59,076 bases of DNA from Novosphingobium sp. Lineage in GTDB: Bacteria; Pseudomonadota; Alphaproteobacteria; Sphingomonadales; Sphingomonadaceae. Positions 35,287-44,012 of the stretch are shown here, piece by piece (position 1 is the stretch's first letter; the number at the start of each line of letters is the position of its first letter). A model generated the notes under the pieces. It was given only the letters and a program-made list of their open reading frames with translations, had not been told where the DNA came from and did not search any database. The translations under genes were made by a program, and so were the position numbers. The stretch lies in NCBI GenBank assembly GCA_029247785.1, contig JAQWKP010000329.1:1-59076 (forward strand), written 5' to 3'.

Positions 35287-36813
35287 ATGGCCGGCATGGT
35301 GACGATTCGCGAGCAGGACCTGATCGATAGCGTGGCCGATGCTCTGCAATACATCAGTTTTTATCACCCGATGGATTACATCCGCGCGTTGGGCGAAGCC
35401 TATGAGGCCGAGGCCAACCCGGCGGCAAAGGATGCGATCGCCCAGATTTTGACCAACAGCCGGATGTGCGCCGAGGGTCATCGGCCGATCTGCCAGGACA
35501 CTGGCATCGTCAATGTGTTTGTCGAATGGGGTCAGGATTGCAGACTGGAATCCGAGCTCTCGCTTCAGCAAGTTGTCGATGACGGCGTTCGCCGCGCCTA
35601 TACCAATCCCGAGAACAAGCTGCGCGCATCGATCCTGGCCGATCCGGCTTTCACTCGCCGCAATACCCGCGACAATACGCCCTGTGTGCTGTCGGTTGAG
35701 ATGGTGCCGGGCGACAAGGTGTCGATCGATGTCGCGGCCAAGGGCGGCGGCTCGGAAAACAAGTCAAAGTTCAAGATGATGAACCCGAGCGACAATATCG
35801 TTGACTGGGTGCTTGAGATGCTGCCGCAGATGGGTGCGGGATGGTGTCCGCCCGGCATGCTCGGCATTGGCATCGGCGGTACAGCGGAACACTGCATGAA
35901 GCTCGCGAAGCAGAGCCTTATGGACCCGATCGACATGGGCCAGCTGAAGGCACGCGGCCCCCGGGATGATATCGAGAAATTGCGGATCGAGATCTTCGAC
36001 AAGGTCAATGCACTCGGCATCGGCGCGCAAGGGCTGGGCGGGCTGTCGACAATTCTTGACGTCAAGATTGCGGACTGGCCGTGTCATGCTGCCGGCAAGC
36101 CGGTGGCGATGATCCCGAACTGCGCGGCGACCCGCCACGCCCATTTCACGCTCGACGGCTCCGGCCCGACTTTTCTCGAAACGCCAAAGCTCGATGATTG
36201 GCCGAATGTGAATTGGGCTCCGGACAAGGCGGCAAAGCGCGTCGATCTCGATAATCTTACCTGCGAGGAGGTTCGCAGCTGGCAGCATGGCGACCGGCTG
36301 CTGCTTAATGGCAGCATGCTGACTGGCCGTGATGCCGCGCATAAGCGCATCCAGGACATGCTGGCTGCCGGCGAAGAGCTTCCGGTCGATTTCAAGGGCC
36401 GCGCGATCTATTATGTCGGGCCGGTTGACCCGATTATGGGCGAAGTCGTCGGCCCGGCAGGACCAACCACCGCCACCCGCATGGACAAGTTCACTGACAT
36501 GATGCTGGAGCTCGGTCTGCTTGCGATGATCGGCAAGGCTGAGCGCGGGCAGGGTGCGGTTGGCGAGATCGCCAAGCACAAGGTCGCTTATCTGATGGCG
36601 GTGGGCGGCGCGGCCTATCTCGTCTCCCGGGCGATCCGCGAGGCAAAAGTTGTCGCCTTTGAGGAACTGGGTATGGAGGCGATCTACGAATTTACCGTTG
36701 AGGACATGCCGGTGACGGTCGCGGTCGACAGCGAGGGCAATAATGTCCATGCGCTCGCGCCGCTGCACTGGCAGGACAAGATCGCGAAGGAAGGGCTACT
36801 GCAGGCAAGCTGA
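35287..36813 (+). CDS. fumA: Fumarate hydratase, class I (iron-sulfur)
   Basis: A 508-residue class I fumarase. The alpha domain includes RPICQDTGIVNVFVEWG with a cluster Cys at 69, GWCPPGMLGIGIGGTAEHCMKLAKQSLM and NCAATRHAHFTLDGSGP. The beta domain is at about 340-508 (GPVDPIMGEVVGPAGPTTATRMDKF). AGGAG lies before the ATG. It converts fumarate to malate in the TCA cycle with an oxygen-sensitive 4Fe-4S cluster. A small membrane protein gene follows. The symbol reflects class, not a specific paralog. Confidence 0.93.
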   Translation: MAGMVTIREQDLIDSVADALQYISFYHPMDYIRALGEAYEAEANPAAKDAIAQILTNSRMCAEGHRPICQDTGIVNVFVEWGQDCRLESELSLQQVVDDGVRRAYTNPENKLRASILADPAFTRRNTRDNTPCVLSVEMVPGDKVSIDVAAKGGGSENKSKFKMMNPSDNIVDWVLEMLPQMGAGWCPPGMLGIGIGGTAEHCMKLAKQSLMDPIDMGQLKARGPRDDIEKLRIEIFDKVNALGIGAQGLGGLSTILDVKIADWPCHAAGKPVAMIPNCAATRHAHFTLDGSGPTFLETPKLDDWPNVNWAPDKAAKRVDLDNLTCEEVRSWQHGDRLLLNGSMLTGRDAAHKRIQDMLAAGEELPVDFKGRAIYYVGPVDPIMGEVVGPAGPTTATRMDKFTDMMLELGLLAMIGKAERGQGAVGEIAKHKVAYLMAVGGAAYLVSRAIREAKVVAFEELGMEAIYEFTVEDMPVTVAVDSEGNNVHALAPLHWQDKIAKEGLLQAS

Positions 36814-36858
36814 TCCGCTGGCCTTTTGGCGTCATGCCCCTACATTGGGCGACGCACT

Positions 36859-37125
36859 ATGGGCATCGCGATCCTCTTCCTGCTCGGTATCGGTAACTTT
36901 GCCGCGCATAAGGCTGTGCTCGAAAGCGGGCACCCGCTGCTCGAACAGGTGCCATGGTTCTTTGCCATGCTGGGCGGAAGGTTCAGCCTGTTTGTCGAGT
37001 TCTTCATGCTGCTCGGTGCGATGCTGATGGTTTCGGCCGGGTCTGCCGGTTGGGTCTGGGCCTATGTGGGTTACACCGCTCTCAACGGGGCTTCGGCCTG
37101 GATGATCCTGTCGGGACGGGTTTGA
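36859..37125 (+). CDS. Small membrane protein, function unknown
   Basis: An 88-residue protein with about three hydrophobic spans (IAILFLLGIG, FSLFVEFFMLLGAMLMVSA, VWAYVGYTALNGASAWMIL). No family is recognised. ATG 36859 is preferred to an earlier in-frame start at 36826 because it begins the hydrophobic segment directly. It is 45 bases after fumarase on the same strand, with a phosphoesterase gene following. Confidence 0.6.
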   Translation: MGIAILFLLGIGNFAAHKAVLESGHPLLEQVPWFFAMLGGRFSLFVEFFMLLGAMLMVSAGSAGWVWAYVGYTALNGASAWMILSGRV

Positions 37126-37147
37126 AGCAAGGGATTGGCCTAGGGTG

Positions 37148-38029
37148 ATGACGTCTGGGAGTGCAGCCTCGAAGGTCGGTGCGATCAGGCTGTTCCATGT
37201 GAGCGACCTTCATTTTGGACTGGAAGATACGCGCGCCCTGAATTGGGTTCGCGATTGCATTGCGCTTGAACGGCCCGATGCGGTTGCCATCACCGGCGAT
37301 CTGACGATGCGCGCCCGGCATAAGGAATTCCGGGCGGCATGCGACTGGATCAATGGGTTCGGCGTGCCGGTCACCGTCGAGATTGGCAATCACGATATGC
37401 CCTATTTCAACCCGGTGGAGCGGTTTTTCGATCCTTACCGGCGGTTTCGCGGGATCGCCGAGCTGGTCGATCGCGAGATCGACTTTCCGGGGCTGGCGAT
37501 CGTTCCGCTCAAGACGACGGCGCGGGCACAGTGGCGCCTCAACTGGTCAAAGGGCTGCGTGACGCGGCCAGCCCTGGCGCGGACACTGGCGATGATCGAT
37601 GCGCTGCCGACCGGGACGCGGGTCATTGTAGCCGCGCATCATCCGCTGATCGAGGTGGGCACGCGAGGAACGGCTCTGACCCGGCGCGGTTCGCTGGCGC
37701 TTGCTGAGTTGGCCAGGCGGAACGTTATGGCGGTGCTGTCTGGCCATGTGCACGATCCGTTTGACCTTATGCAGGAAACAGCGGCAGGCCCTGTCCGGAT
37801 GATCGGGGCCGGCACGCTTTCGCGGCGCATTCGCTCGACCCCGCCGAGCTTTAACGAAATCGTCGTTGATGGCGACGATCTCCATGTCGAAGCGCGCAAT
37901 CTTGCCGATGTCACGACGGCAGACATGCTGGTAGACCAAGTGCCCGATGATGCGATGCCGCCGCGCCGAGCGGACGAGCCGATTTCGCCGGTCGCAGCGG
38001 TGCCGGAGGTCGACCCGCCGGTTCACTGA
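37148..38029 (+). CDS. Calcineurin-like metallophosphoesterase
   Basis: A 293-residue protein with all five metallophosphoesterase motifs: FHVSDLHFG near 16-24, ITGDLTM, EIGNHDMPYF, VAAHHPLIEVG and LSGHVHDPF. It belongs to the Icc/cpdA-like class of small cytoplasmic phosphodiesterases; the substrate is unknown. The start is ATG 37148 (GTG at 37145 also possible). It is probably in one run with the small membrane protein. Confidence 0.9.
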   Translation: MTSGSAASKVGAIRLFHVSDLHFGLEDTRALNWVRDCIALERPDAVAITGDLTMRARHKEFRAACDWINGFGVPVTVEIGNHDMPYFNPVERFFDPYRRFRGIAELVDREIDFPGLAIVPLKTTARAQWRLNWSKGCVTRPALARTLAMIDALPTGTRVIVAAHHPLIEVGTRGTALTRRGSLALAELARRNVMAVLSGHVHDPFDLMQETAAGPVRMIGAGTLSRRIRSTPPSFNEIVVDGDDLHVEARNLADVTTADMLVDQVPDDAMPPRRADEPISPVAAVPEVDPPVH

Positions 38030-38107
38030 GCAAGGGGGCGAAAGTCTCGACAGTATCGCGACAAGCCCTTAGCCTGATCAACCGACAGCGCATAGTCTGG
38101 CCGGGAG

Positions 38108-38485
38108 ATGACGATGTACAGGGTGATGTGGCTGCTGAAACGAAAAGCGGGTATCAGCCACGAGCAGTTCCGTGAGCATTACGAGACCAGCCATGCTGAG
38201 CTCGGCAAGCGCTATATCGGGCATCTGATGCTGGGCTATCATCGCAATTACGATGCTGCGAAGGTCCGGGATGCCGCTTTCGAAACACCCATGTCCGTCG
38301 TGACCGACTATGACTGCGTCGCTGAATGGGTGATGCACGATGAGGCGGCGTTTGATGAGGCGATGCGCATCATGGCCGAGCCAGATATTCTCAAGATATT
38401 CCTGGAAGACGAAACCCATTTTCTCGACAGCGCTTCGACCAGGCTGTTGCGCTGCGATACCGGCGATACCGGAACGGGCTCGTAG
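38108..38485 (+). CDS. EthD-like dimeric ferredoxin-like domain protein
   Basis: A 125-residue protein with an EthD/dimeric alpha-beta barrel pattern: YRVMWLLKRKAGISHEQFREHYETSHAELGK and FDEAMRIMAEPDILKIFLEDETHFLD. The family occurs in polyketide cyclases and degradation enzymes, and no gene nearby points to a pathway. It stands alone, 78 bases after the phosphoesterase, ending before the bidirectional terminator. Confidence 0.72.
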   Translation: MTMYRVMWLLKRKAGISHEQFREHYETSHAELGKRYIGHLMLGYHRNYDAAKVRDAAFETPMSVVTDYDCVAEWVMHDEAAFDEAMRIMAEPDILKIFLEDETHFLDSASTRLLRCDTGDTGTGS

Positions 38486-38518
38486 GCGGGTAAATGCGAG
38501 CGCCGGGCCCTGAATAGA

Positions 38519-38547
38519 AAAAGGGGCCAGACTGGCTGGCCCCTTTT
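38519..38547. terminator. Bidirectional intrinsic terminator (EthD gene / rplM-rpsI)
   Basis: A 12-base-pair perfect stem (AAAAGGGGCCAG with CTGGCCCCTTTT) and a 5-base loop ACTGG. Read on the minus strand it follows rpsI and ends in TTTTTCTATTC; on the plus strand it ends CCCCTTTTGAC. It is the strongest terminator seen in the window. Confidence 0.85.
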
Positions 38548-38578
38548 GACTGTTTTTCGCTTGGCTCGTGAAGCGATA

Positions 38579-39136
38579 TCAGCGCTTCGAGAACTGGAAG
38601 CTACGGCGGGCTTTGGCGCGGCCGTATTTCTTGCGCTCGACCACGCGGCTGTCACGAGTGAGATAGCCCGCGGCTTTCACTGTGCCACGCAGCGCGGGCT
38701 CAAACCTGGTGAGTGCCTGGGCAATACCGTGTTTTACGGCACCGGCCTGACCGGAAAGGCCGCCGCCCTTGACCGTTGCAACCACGTCATACTGGCCAGA
38801 ACGCTCGGCGACCTGGAACGGCTGATTGATAACGAGCCGCAGCGTCGGCCGGGCGAAGTAAATTTCCTGGTCGCGGCCGTTGACTACGATCTTGCCTGAG
38901 CCCGGCTTGATCCAGACGCGGGCAACCGCATCCTTGCGGCGTCCCGTGGCATAGGCGCGGCCCTGCGCATCCAATTCCTGCTCACGCAGCGGTGCTGCGG
39001 GGGCCTGCGGCACGACCGGAGCCTCGCCCTCGGGAGCGGCGGCTGCCTCACCGGTCAGGTCCTTGAGGTCGGAAAGGCTCTGGACGGCGCCAGTTTCAGC
39101 TTCGGCTGCGGTTTCGGTTTCAGTTTCGGACATCAT
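38579..39136 (-). CDS. rpsI: 30S ribosomal protein S9 with N-terminal extension
   Basis: A 185-residue protein. The S9 core runs from about 62 to the end ([55 protein letters not shown]) and finishes with the conserved basic QFSKR tail that reaches the P site. The first 55-60 residues are acidic then Ala/Pro-rich, which makes the protein longer than E. coli S9 (130 residues). The extension is known in some alphaproteobacteria. It overlaps rplM (ATGA) and is followed by a terminator. Confidence 0.96.
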   Translation of the reverse strand: MMSETETETAAEAETGAVQSLSDLKDLTGEAAAAPEGEAPVVPQAPAAPLREQELDAQGRAYATGRRKDAVARVWIKPGSGKIVVNGRDQEIYFARPTLRLVINQPFQVAERSGQYDVVATVKGGGLSGQAGAVKHGIAQALTRFEPALRGTVKAAGYLTRDSRVVERKKYGRAKARRSFQFSKR

Positions 39137-39612
39137 GCGCCCACCTTGTTCTTGCGATTCATGGAAGCAACATCGAGCAGCTCGGGCTGGTTGCCGGAGT
39201 GGAGGTGATCGGGGCCCACGTAGAGATGCAGCGCACGCATTTGAGCGCGGCCAAGCGGTCCACGCGGGACCATCCGTTCCACTGCTTTTTCCAGCACGCG
39301 TTCCGGGAAGCGACCGTCAAGCACCTTTTCGGCAGTGACGCCCTTGATGCCGCCGGGATAGCCGGTGTGCTTGTAATAGATCTTCTTCGCGCGCTTGTTG
39401 CCGGTAAATCGTACCTTTTCGGCATTGATGACGACGACATGGTCGCCGCAATCGACGTGCGGGGTGTAGCTTGGCTTGCGCTTGCCACGTAGCAGGTCCG
39501 CAATGATCACCGCAACGCGGCCTACCACCAGACCATCAGCATCAATCAGATGCCATTTCTTCTCCACCTCGGCCGGTTTGATCGACCGGGTGACCTTGCT
39601 GAGCGCCTTCAT
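39133..39612 (-). CDS. rplM: 50S ribosomal protein L13
   Basis: A 159-residue L13 with [20 protein letters not shown] at the start, [42 protein letters not shown] and the C-terminal [16 protein letters not shown]. It is the first gene of the usual rplM-rpsI pair. Its 146-base leader region holds a palindrome GAGGTAT/ATACCTC at 39725. Assembly into the 50S subunit is the known role. Confidence 0.97.
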   Translation of the reverse strand: MKALSKVTRSIKPAEVEKKWHLIDADGLVVGRVAVIIADLLRGKRKPSYTPHVDCGDHVVVINAEKVRFTGNKRAKKIYYKHTGYPGGIKGVTAEKVLDGRFPERVLEKAVERMVPRGPLGRAQMRALHLYVGPDHLHSGNQPELLDVASMNRKNKVGA

Positions 39613-39724
39613 GGCAGGTCAAATCCCTTGATAATGGGGCGCGGCCAGGCCAGCCAGCTGCGCGCGAAGGCGGCCAAATCGTCGAAATTGCGCCTCAAGT
39701 CAAGCGAAACCGCGCCTTTCCAGA

Positions 39725-39742
39725 GAGGTATAATAATACCTC
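39725..39742. promoter_or_regulatory. Perfect 7-base inverted repeat upstream of rplM
   Basis: GAGGTAT, spacer AATA, ATACCTC. It lies between the stop of the 246-residue exported protein gene and rplM, 113 bases ahead of the rplM start. It could be an operator or a weak hairpin; there is no U run. Confidence 0.45.
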
Positions 39743-39758
39743 CTGGCGTAGGGTGATC

Positions 39759-40499
39759 TCAGCTCTTGTCCGCGAGGGTCCAGGTTTCCTCGGTGATGCG
39801 GCTATCGCCTTCGAGGTCGGTGGTCACTCGTCGAAAGAAAGATCCGAGCAGGCCTGATGCGCTGTGCGTGCGGGCATCGATATTCACCCGAACCGTTCCG
39901 CGCCCGCCATTCGGCAGTGGGACGGTCTGCGTTTCCTCACGCGACCCGGGGGCGGGGCTGAAAAGGTCTTCGGGCCAGGCGGTCCTGACCGAACGTTTTT
40001 CGAATGATCTGGCGAATTGCTTCGCTTGGTTCCGGTCGTAGGGCTCAAGGGCAAGCGATTCCACGGTCATGCCGACGTTGAGGCCGGCTTGCCTCACTTC
40101 CTCGGAGCGGCCCACTGCGCCCATTGGCTGGAGATTGCCCCGTGTATCCAGCCGCATGGGAAACATGTCCGCATCCGGCCGCCTGCGCTCAAGCAAGGCC
40201 AGCGCTTGCAGCTGGGGAGGGGCCTCTACCTCCACACCGACAAGCCTGCCATCGACACGGAAGCCTCCGGATTCTGGGACAAACAGGATTTCATAGCTGC
40301 GCCGGGTCAGTACTTCCATCCCGCCAGGAAGAGGGCGGCGAAGCGTCCGTGTCAGGACCATCGGGCCGCTCGGAGGTTGAAATTGCTTGGGGGCCGTGGC
40401 CGCTGCCGGCGCGATAGGAAGGCTGGCAGTCACAACTGGCATAACAGCCGCTGCGCCTGCGAGCCAGGCTGCTCGTTGGTTGAGGGGACGCCGGTTCAT
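39759..40499 (-). CDS. Exported protein of unknown function
   Basis: A 246-residue protein. Residues 1-36 look like an export signal (basic start, then AAWLAGAAAVMPVVTASLPIAPAAA). The mature part shows alternating beta-like segments (GMEVLTRRSYEILFVPESGGFRV, GTVRVNIDARTHSASGLLG, RRVTTDLEGDSRITEETWTL), which suggests an all-beta domain. No family is recognised. Its ATG overlaps the stop of the 100-residue gene upstream, which overlaps ctaA, so all three are translationally chained. Confidence 0.7.
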   Translation of the reverse strand: MNRRPLNQRAAWLAGAAAVMPVVTASLPIAPAAATAPKQFQPPSGPMVLTRTLRRPLPGGMEVLTRRSYEILFVPESGGFRVDGRLVGVEVEAPPQLQALALLERRRPDADMFPMRLDTRGNLQPMGAVGRSEEVRQAGLNVGMTVESLALEPYDRNQAKQFARSFEKRSVRTAWPEDLFSPAPGSREETQTVPLPNGGRGTVRVNIDARTHSASGLLGSFFRRVTTDLEGDSRITEETWTLADKS

Positions 40500-40798
40500 T
40501 GGCCGAAGCCCCCCTGCATGGACGCAATCGCCGGCTCACCGCAGGGATGCAGTGCCGACAGCCCGGAATTTGCATCCTCCTTCAAGGCAGAATCGGTTAT
40601 TAGCAGCGCAACCGCCTCCATCCCCTTGTCACGCTTGGCCATCCAGGCGAACCGTGAAACCACTTCTGAGATGATATTGGCACAGGCAACATGCCCTTCG
40701 TCAAGCAAGGAATTGCCGTTTGCTACGATGGCGTCCCTATCTGGGAGGGCGCGCCAGACTAGTGCCGGGTAAATTCGGATGGCAAGTTCAGTCATCAT
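40496..40798 (-). CDS. Small protein of unknown function coupled to ctaA
   Basis: A 100-residue protein of soluble appearance (MMTELAIRIYPALVWRALPD, SEVVSRFAWMAKRDKGMEAVAL). No family is recognised; it has two cysteines and no membrane span. The first ATG at 40798 overlaps the ctaA stop and its own stop overlaps the next start. This tight frame chain is the reason to accept it as real; a longer frame to 41026 is antisense-like shadow inside ctaA. Confidence 0.62.
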   Translation of the reverse strand: MMTELAIRIYPALVWRALPDRDAIVANGNSLLDEGHVACANIISEVVSRFAWMAKRDKGMEAVALLITDSALKEDANSGLSALHPCGEPAIASMQGGFGQ

Positions 40799-41868
40799 CG
40801 ACGCCCCAGCGCATGGGCGCCCCAGACGCTCGAAGCGAGCAATAAGGCACCGACCAGTTGATGGGCGGCGGACAGCCAGATCGCCATGCCTGACCAGATC
40901 GCGGCAATTCCAAGCAGCAGCTGGGTGCCGAAGGCGCTGTGCACGGCAATGGAAACATCTCGCCGACCCGCGCGCCGTAATTGTCGCCCCATCACGATGA
41001 GCACAGCGACGACTGCCCAGGCCCACCAGCGGTGGAGGAAATGGGTAAGAAAGGAGTCATTGAGCGCGGCATATAACACCCCTGACGACCAATCGATACC
41101 CGCCGGAACTAGGCTGCCCTGCATCAGCGGCCAAGCATCCACGCTGAACCACCCGCCGCCCGCAACATAACCGGCCCGCAGGCCTGCCACCAGCGCTCCA
41201 AGCATCAACTGGAGCGCGAGCATTGCCAGGACAACCGCTGAAAGGCGCGTGAGCCGCGCAGCTGGCTTGCCTTGCGCAAGGAGCTTCAGGTCGAGCGCCG
41301 TCCAGACCAGCCCGCCCAGAGTCAGGAGTGCGACGAGCAGATGGGCAGCGAGCCGGTAGTGGCTGACCTTGACGTCCCCGCTGAGGCCAGATGAAACCAT
41401 CCACCAGCCGATCACGCCTTGCAGCCCGCCCAGAACCAGCAGCAGCAGGAGCCGGGATTTGTAGCCAGCTGGAATCTGTCGTCTGAACCAGAACCAGGCC
41501 AGCGGCAGCGCAAAGGCCAGGCCAACCAGGCGCGCCAGCAGGCGGTGCAGCCATTCCCAGAAATAGATATATTTGTAGTCGGCCAGGCTCATCCCGGCCG
41601 GGCCGTTGACCTCGGTATATTGCGGAATCAATTTATAGGCCTCAAATTCGCCCTGCCATTGTTCTTGCGAGAGGGGAGGGATCGCGCCGGTCACGGGTTT
41701 CCAAGCGGTGATTGAAAGCCCGGATTCCGTCAAGCGGGTGATGCCGCCGACCACTACAATCATGATGACAAGCGCCGCTATGCCAAGCAGCCAACGCACA
41801 ATTGGCGTGATTTCATTCGGCTTGGCGCTGACAGAGGAACGATCGGCGGCACTCATGGCGGCACTCAC
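40795..41868 (-). CDS. ctaA: Heme A synthase (CtaA/COX15)
   Basis: A 357-residue inner-membrane protein with eight hydrophobic segments. GGITRLTESGLSITAWKPVTGAIPP marks the first conserved loop, FWEWLHRLLARLVG carries a heme His, HYRLAAHLLVALL and FLTHFLHRWWAW further conserved His, and SAAHQLVGALLLAS ends it. It converts heme O to heme A for aa3 cytochrome oxidases. It starts the small operon with the two unknown proteins and is divergent from merC. Confidence 0.94.
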   Translation of the reverse strand: MSAAMSAADRSSVSAKPNEITPIVRWLLGIAALVIMIVVVGGITRLTESGLSITAWKPVTGAIPPLSQEQWQGEFEAYKLIPQYTEVNGPAGMSLADYKYIYFWEWLHRLLARLVGLAFALPLAWFWFRRQIPAGYKSRLLLLLVLGGLQGVIGWWMVSSGLSGDVKVSHYRLAAHLLVALLTLGGLVWTALDLKLLAQGKPAARLTRLSAVVLAMLALQLMLGALVAGLRAGYVAGGGWFSVDAWPLMQGSLVPAGIDWSSGVLYAALNDSFLTHFLHRWWAWAVVAVLIVMGRQLRRAGRRDVSIAVHSAFGTQLLLGIAAIWSGMAIWLSAAHQLVGALLLASSVWGAHALGRR

Positions 41869-41946
41869 TGCGATCTTGCCATGGTTTTCGCAAGCGGAAA
41901 TAGAGCGGCTTGCGCGATGTAATAATATATCATACCGCGTTGGGTG

Positions 41947-42318
41947 ATGCGCACTGCCTTCCTCACGATTCGCGACCGGCTCGACCGGATGGGTGTCCTG
42001 CTATCGGGGCTCTGCGTCGTGCATTGCGTGATCGGCCTCGTGATTGTCTCGCTTTTTGGCCTGGGCGGCGGAGCCTTGCTCGCGCCGGTGATTCATGAAG
42101 CCGGATTGATCATGGCGATTGTGATCGGATTCGTCTCGCTGGGCTTCGGCGTTGTGCGGCACGGGCGGCCTGGCCCGCTTATCATCGGGGCCTGTGGGAT
42201 TGCCTTGATGGCGGCGGCGATTGCGGTTGGCCATGGCCTGAGCGAAGCATTGCTTACCATTGCCGGTGTCGCTCTTGTCGCAACCGCGCACATACGAAAC
42301 TTGCACAAGGCGTATTGA
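41947..42318 (+). CDS. MerC-domain membrane protein
   Basis: A 123-residue protein with four hydrophobic spans and the MerC pattern: a paired Cys motif near the first span ([17 protein letters not shown]) and HIRNLHKAY at the end. Relatives bind heavy metals or zinc at the membrane. A GTG just upstream is an alternative start. The AT-rich segment 41918-41936 in front may hold its promoter; a zinc-regulator site was considered but the palindrome is poor. Confidence 0.8.
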   Translation: MRTAFLTIRDRLDRMGVLLSGLCVVHCVIGLVIVSLFGLGGGALLAPVIHEAGLIMAIVIGFVSLGFGVVRHGRPGPLIIGACGIALMAAAIAVGHGLSEALLTIAGVALVATAHIRNLHKAY

Positions 42319-42334
42319 GCGTTATCAGCACACC

Positions 42335-43321
42335 ATGTCTGCTGAACTATCGCTTACTGTCAACGGCGAACTGCGCCGAATAGCAACCGGCGCGAGCATT
42401 GCCGATCTGGTGATGACGCTTGAGCTCGACCCGAAGAAGGTCGCGGTTGAACACAATGGATTGATCGTCCCACGTTCCGGCCTGGGCCAGGCCCTGCTGG
42501 GCGACGGCGATGCGCTCGAAATCGTGAATTTCGTCGGAGGCGGCAGCCAGGATGACGATAGCTGGACAGTCGCCGGACGTACCTTCCGGTCACGGCTGAT
42601 TGTCGGCACCGGCAAATACAAGGACTTCGAGCAGAACGCTGCGGCGCTTGAGGCGTCCGGGGCGGAGATTGTCACGGTGGCTGTGCGCCGGGTCAATATT
42701 TCCGATCCCAAGGCACCGATGCTAACCGATTTCATCGATCCGAAGAAGATTACCTACCTGCCCAATACCGCGGGTTGCTTCAATGCCGAGGACGCGATCC
42801 GGACTTTGCGGCTGGCGCGAGAGGCAGGGGGCTGGGATCTCGTCAAACTGGAAGTTCTTGGCGAAGCGCGGACGCTCTATCCCGACATGCGTGAGACCCT
42901 GAAGGCCACCGAAGTCCTTGCAGGCGAGGGCTTCTTGCCGATGGTCTATTGCGTCGATGATCCGATTGCGGCGAAACAGTTGGAAGACGCCGGCGCGGTC
43001 GCGGTGATGCCGCTCGGCGCGCCGATCGGCTCGGGGCTCGGTATCCAGAACCGGGTGACGATCCGCCTGATCGTCGAGGGTGCGAGCGTGCCAGTGCTGG
43101 TCGATGCCGGGGTCGGGACTGCTTCGGACGCGGCGGTCGCCATGGAACTGGGCTGTGACGGGGTGCTGATGAACACCGCGATCGCCGAGGCGCAAGACCC
43201 GATCCGCATGGCCCACGCGATGCGGCTGGCGGTCGAGGCTGGCCGTGCGGCCTATCGTGCTGGGCGCATGGCGACGCGCAGATATGCCGATCCGTCCAGT
43301 CCACTCGCCGGGTTAATCTGA
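42335..43321 (+). CDS. thiG: Fused ThiS-ThiG: sulfur carrier and thiazole synthase
   Basis: A 328-residue fusion. Residues 4-70 are ThiS (ubiquitin-like; [20 protein letters not shown], ending VGGG), and 75-328 are ThiG with the Schiff-base Lys171 in [11 protein letters not shown] and [11 protein letters not shown] and [15 protein letters not shown] for phosphate/substrate binding. In separate ThiS the Gly-Gly is the free C-terminus that becomes a thiocarboxylate; here it is internal. This fusion type is already annotated in databases as a bifunctional protein. It starts at ATG 42335, 16 bases after merC; longer in-frame starts overlap merC. Confidence 0.93.
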   Translation: MSAELSLTVNGELRRIATGASIADLVMTLELDPKKVAVEHNGLIVPRSGLGQALLGDGDALEIVNFVGGGSQDDDSWTVAGRTFRSRLIVGTGKYKDFEQNAAALEASGAEIVTVAVRRVNISDPKAPMLTDFIDPKKITYLPNTAGCFNAEDAIRTLRLAREAGGWDLVKLEVLGEARTLYPDMRETLKATEVLAGEGFLPMVYCVDDPIAAKQLEDAGAVAVMPLGAPIGSGLGIQNRVTIRLIVEGASVPVLVDAGVGTASDAAVAMELGCDGVLMNTAIAEAQDPIRMAHAMRLAVEAGRAAYRAGRMATRRYADPSSPLAGLI

Positions 43322-43472
43322 GTAGCGCGGCTGGTCTGAAAGCCGGACCAATCTCAAAAGATTGACGGGTCGCGCCGTCAACATCTCAAAACATGGTTAA
43401 CGGCTTGGAAACCATTCTGTGGTCAATTCTCGAACATGAGGAAGTTTCCTAACGGGCGGGAGCAATCTAGCC
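43322..43472. other. Intergenic region with a CtrA-like half-site
   Basis: A 151-base gap between thiG and an unknown gene. It contains ATGGTTAA at 43393-43400, the reverse complement of the CtrA half-site TTAACCAT, and GCGGGAGCAAT near the next start. No hairpin of note. Confidence 0.35.
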
Positions 43473-44000
43473 ATGAGCAATACCGGAACCGCATCACTGA
43501 CGATTAACGAGCTGCGTGAATTCGCGGCGTTTCGTCCCGCTGAGCAGCGCTACATCAAGCGCAGCCTCGATATCGGCCTGGGACGCCAGGACGCGTTCAA
43601 ACTCTGGGCGCGCGATGCCAGCGAGCTTGCATCGATCCGCTCGCAATACGTGGCTTATCAGAACCTCAAGGCGCTACGCTCGATGCTCCCTGACGAAACT
43701 GGCTTCGAGGGTCTGGATGGCTTCATGGGCAAGCTTTTGCGCATGACCGCATTTGACCTCGCCCAAGACCGGCTTTCGTGCTTTTCGGCCTACCGCTTCC
43801 TTTATGAGCGGCTTGCCGGCGCCAAGGTACGTCCTTGGCTGCCAAGTGCGTTTTGCGCGGCAGCAGCTTTACCCCAGATTCACCCGCACCGTCGCAAGAT
43901 GCTGCTGCATTCGATCAGTGAGGCAGCTGCAACCGCGCCTGGTTGGTCGGATAGTGAACCGTGCTTTTTCCCGGAGTGGGTTGAAAAGGAAGCGGCCTGA
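43473..44000 (+). CDS. Conserved hypothetical protein
   Basis: A 175-residue soluble protein, helical in look (NELREFAAFRPAEQRYIKRSLD, LASIRSQYVAYQNLKALRSML, FDLAQDRLSCFSAYRFLYERL). No family is recognised; it has no signal or membrane span. GGGAG lies about ten bases before the ATG. It is convergent with the bactofilin gene, 12 bases apart. A CtrA-like half-site 73 bases upstream hints at cell-cycle control, but this is inference. Confidence 0.65.
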   Translation: MSNTGTASLTINELREFAAFRPAEQRYIKRSLDIGLGRQDAFKLWARDASELASIRSQYVAYQNLKALRSMLPDETGFEGLDGFMGKLLRMTAFDLAQDRLSCFSAYRFLYERLAGAKVRPWLPSAFCAAAALPQIHPHRRKMLLHSISEAAATAPGWSDSEPCFFPEWVEKEAA

Positions 44001-44012
44001 CAGGCCAGGCCG

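Noticed and set aside
35764..36768. Long open frame (334 residues) antisense to fumarase
   Set aside because: Fumarase motifs are intact on the plus strand; the antisense product is rich in His/Arg/Ala without any family pattern.
41918..41936. AT-rich possible zinc-regulator (Zur) box before merC
   Set aside because: The two halves match poorly as an inverted repeat, and no zur gene is visible.
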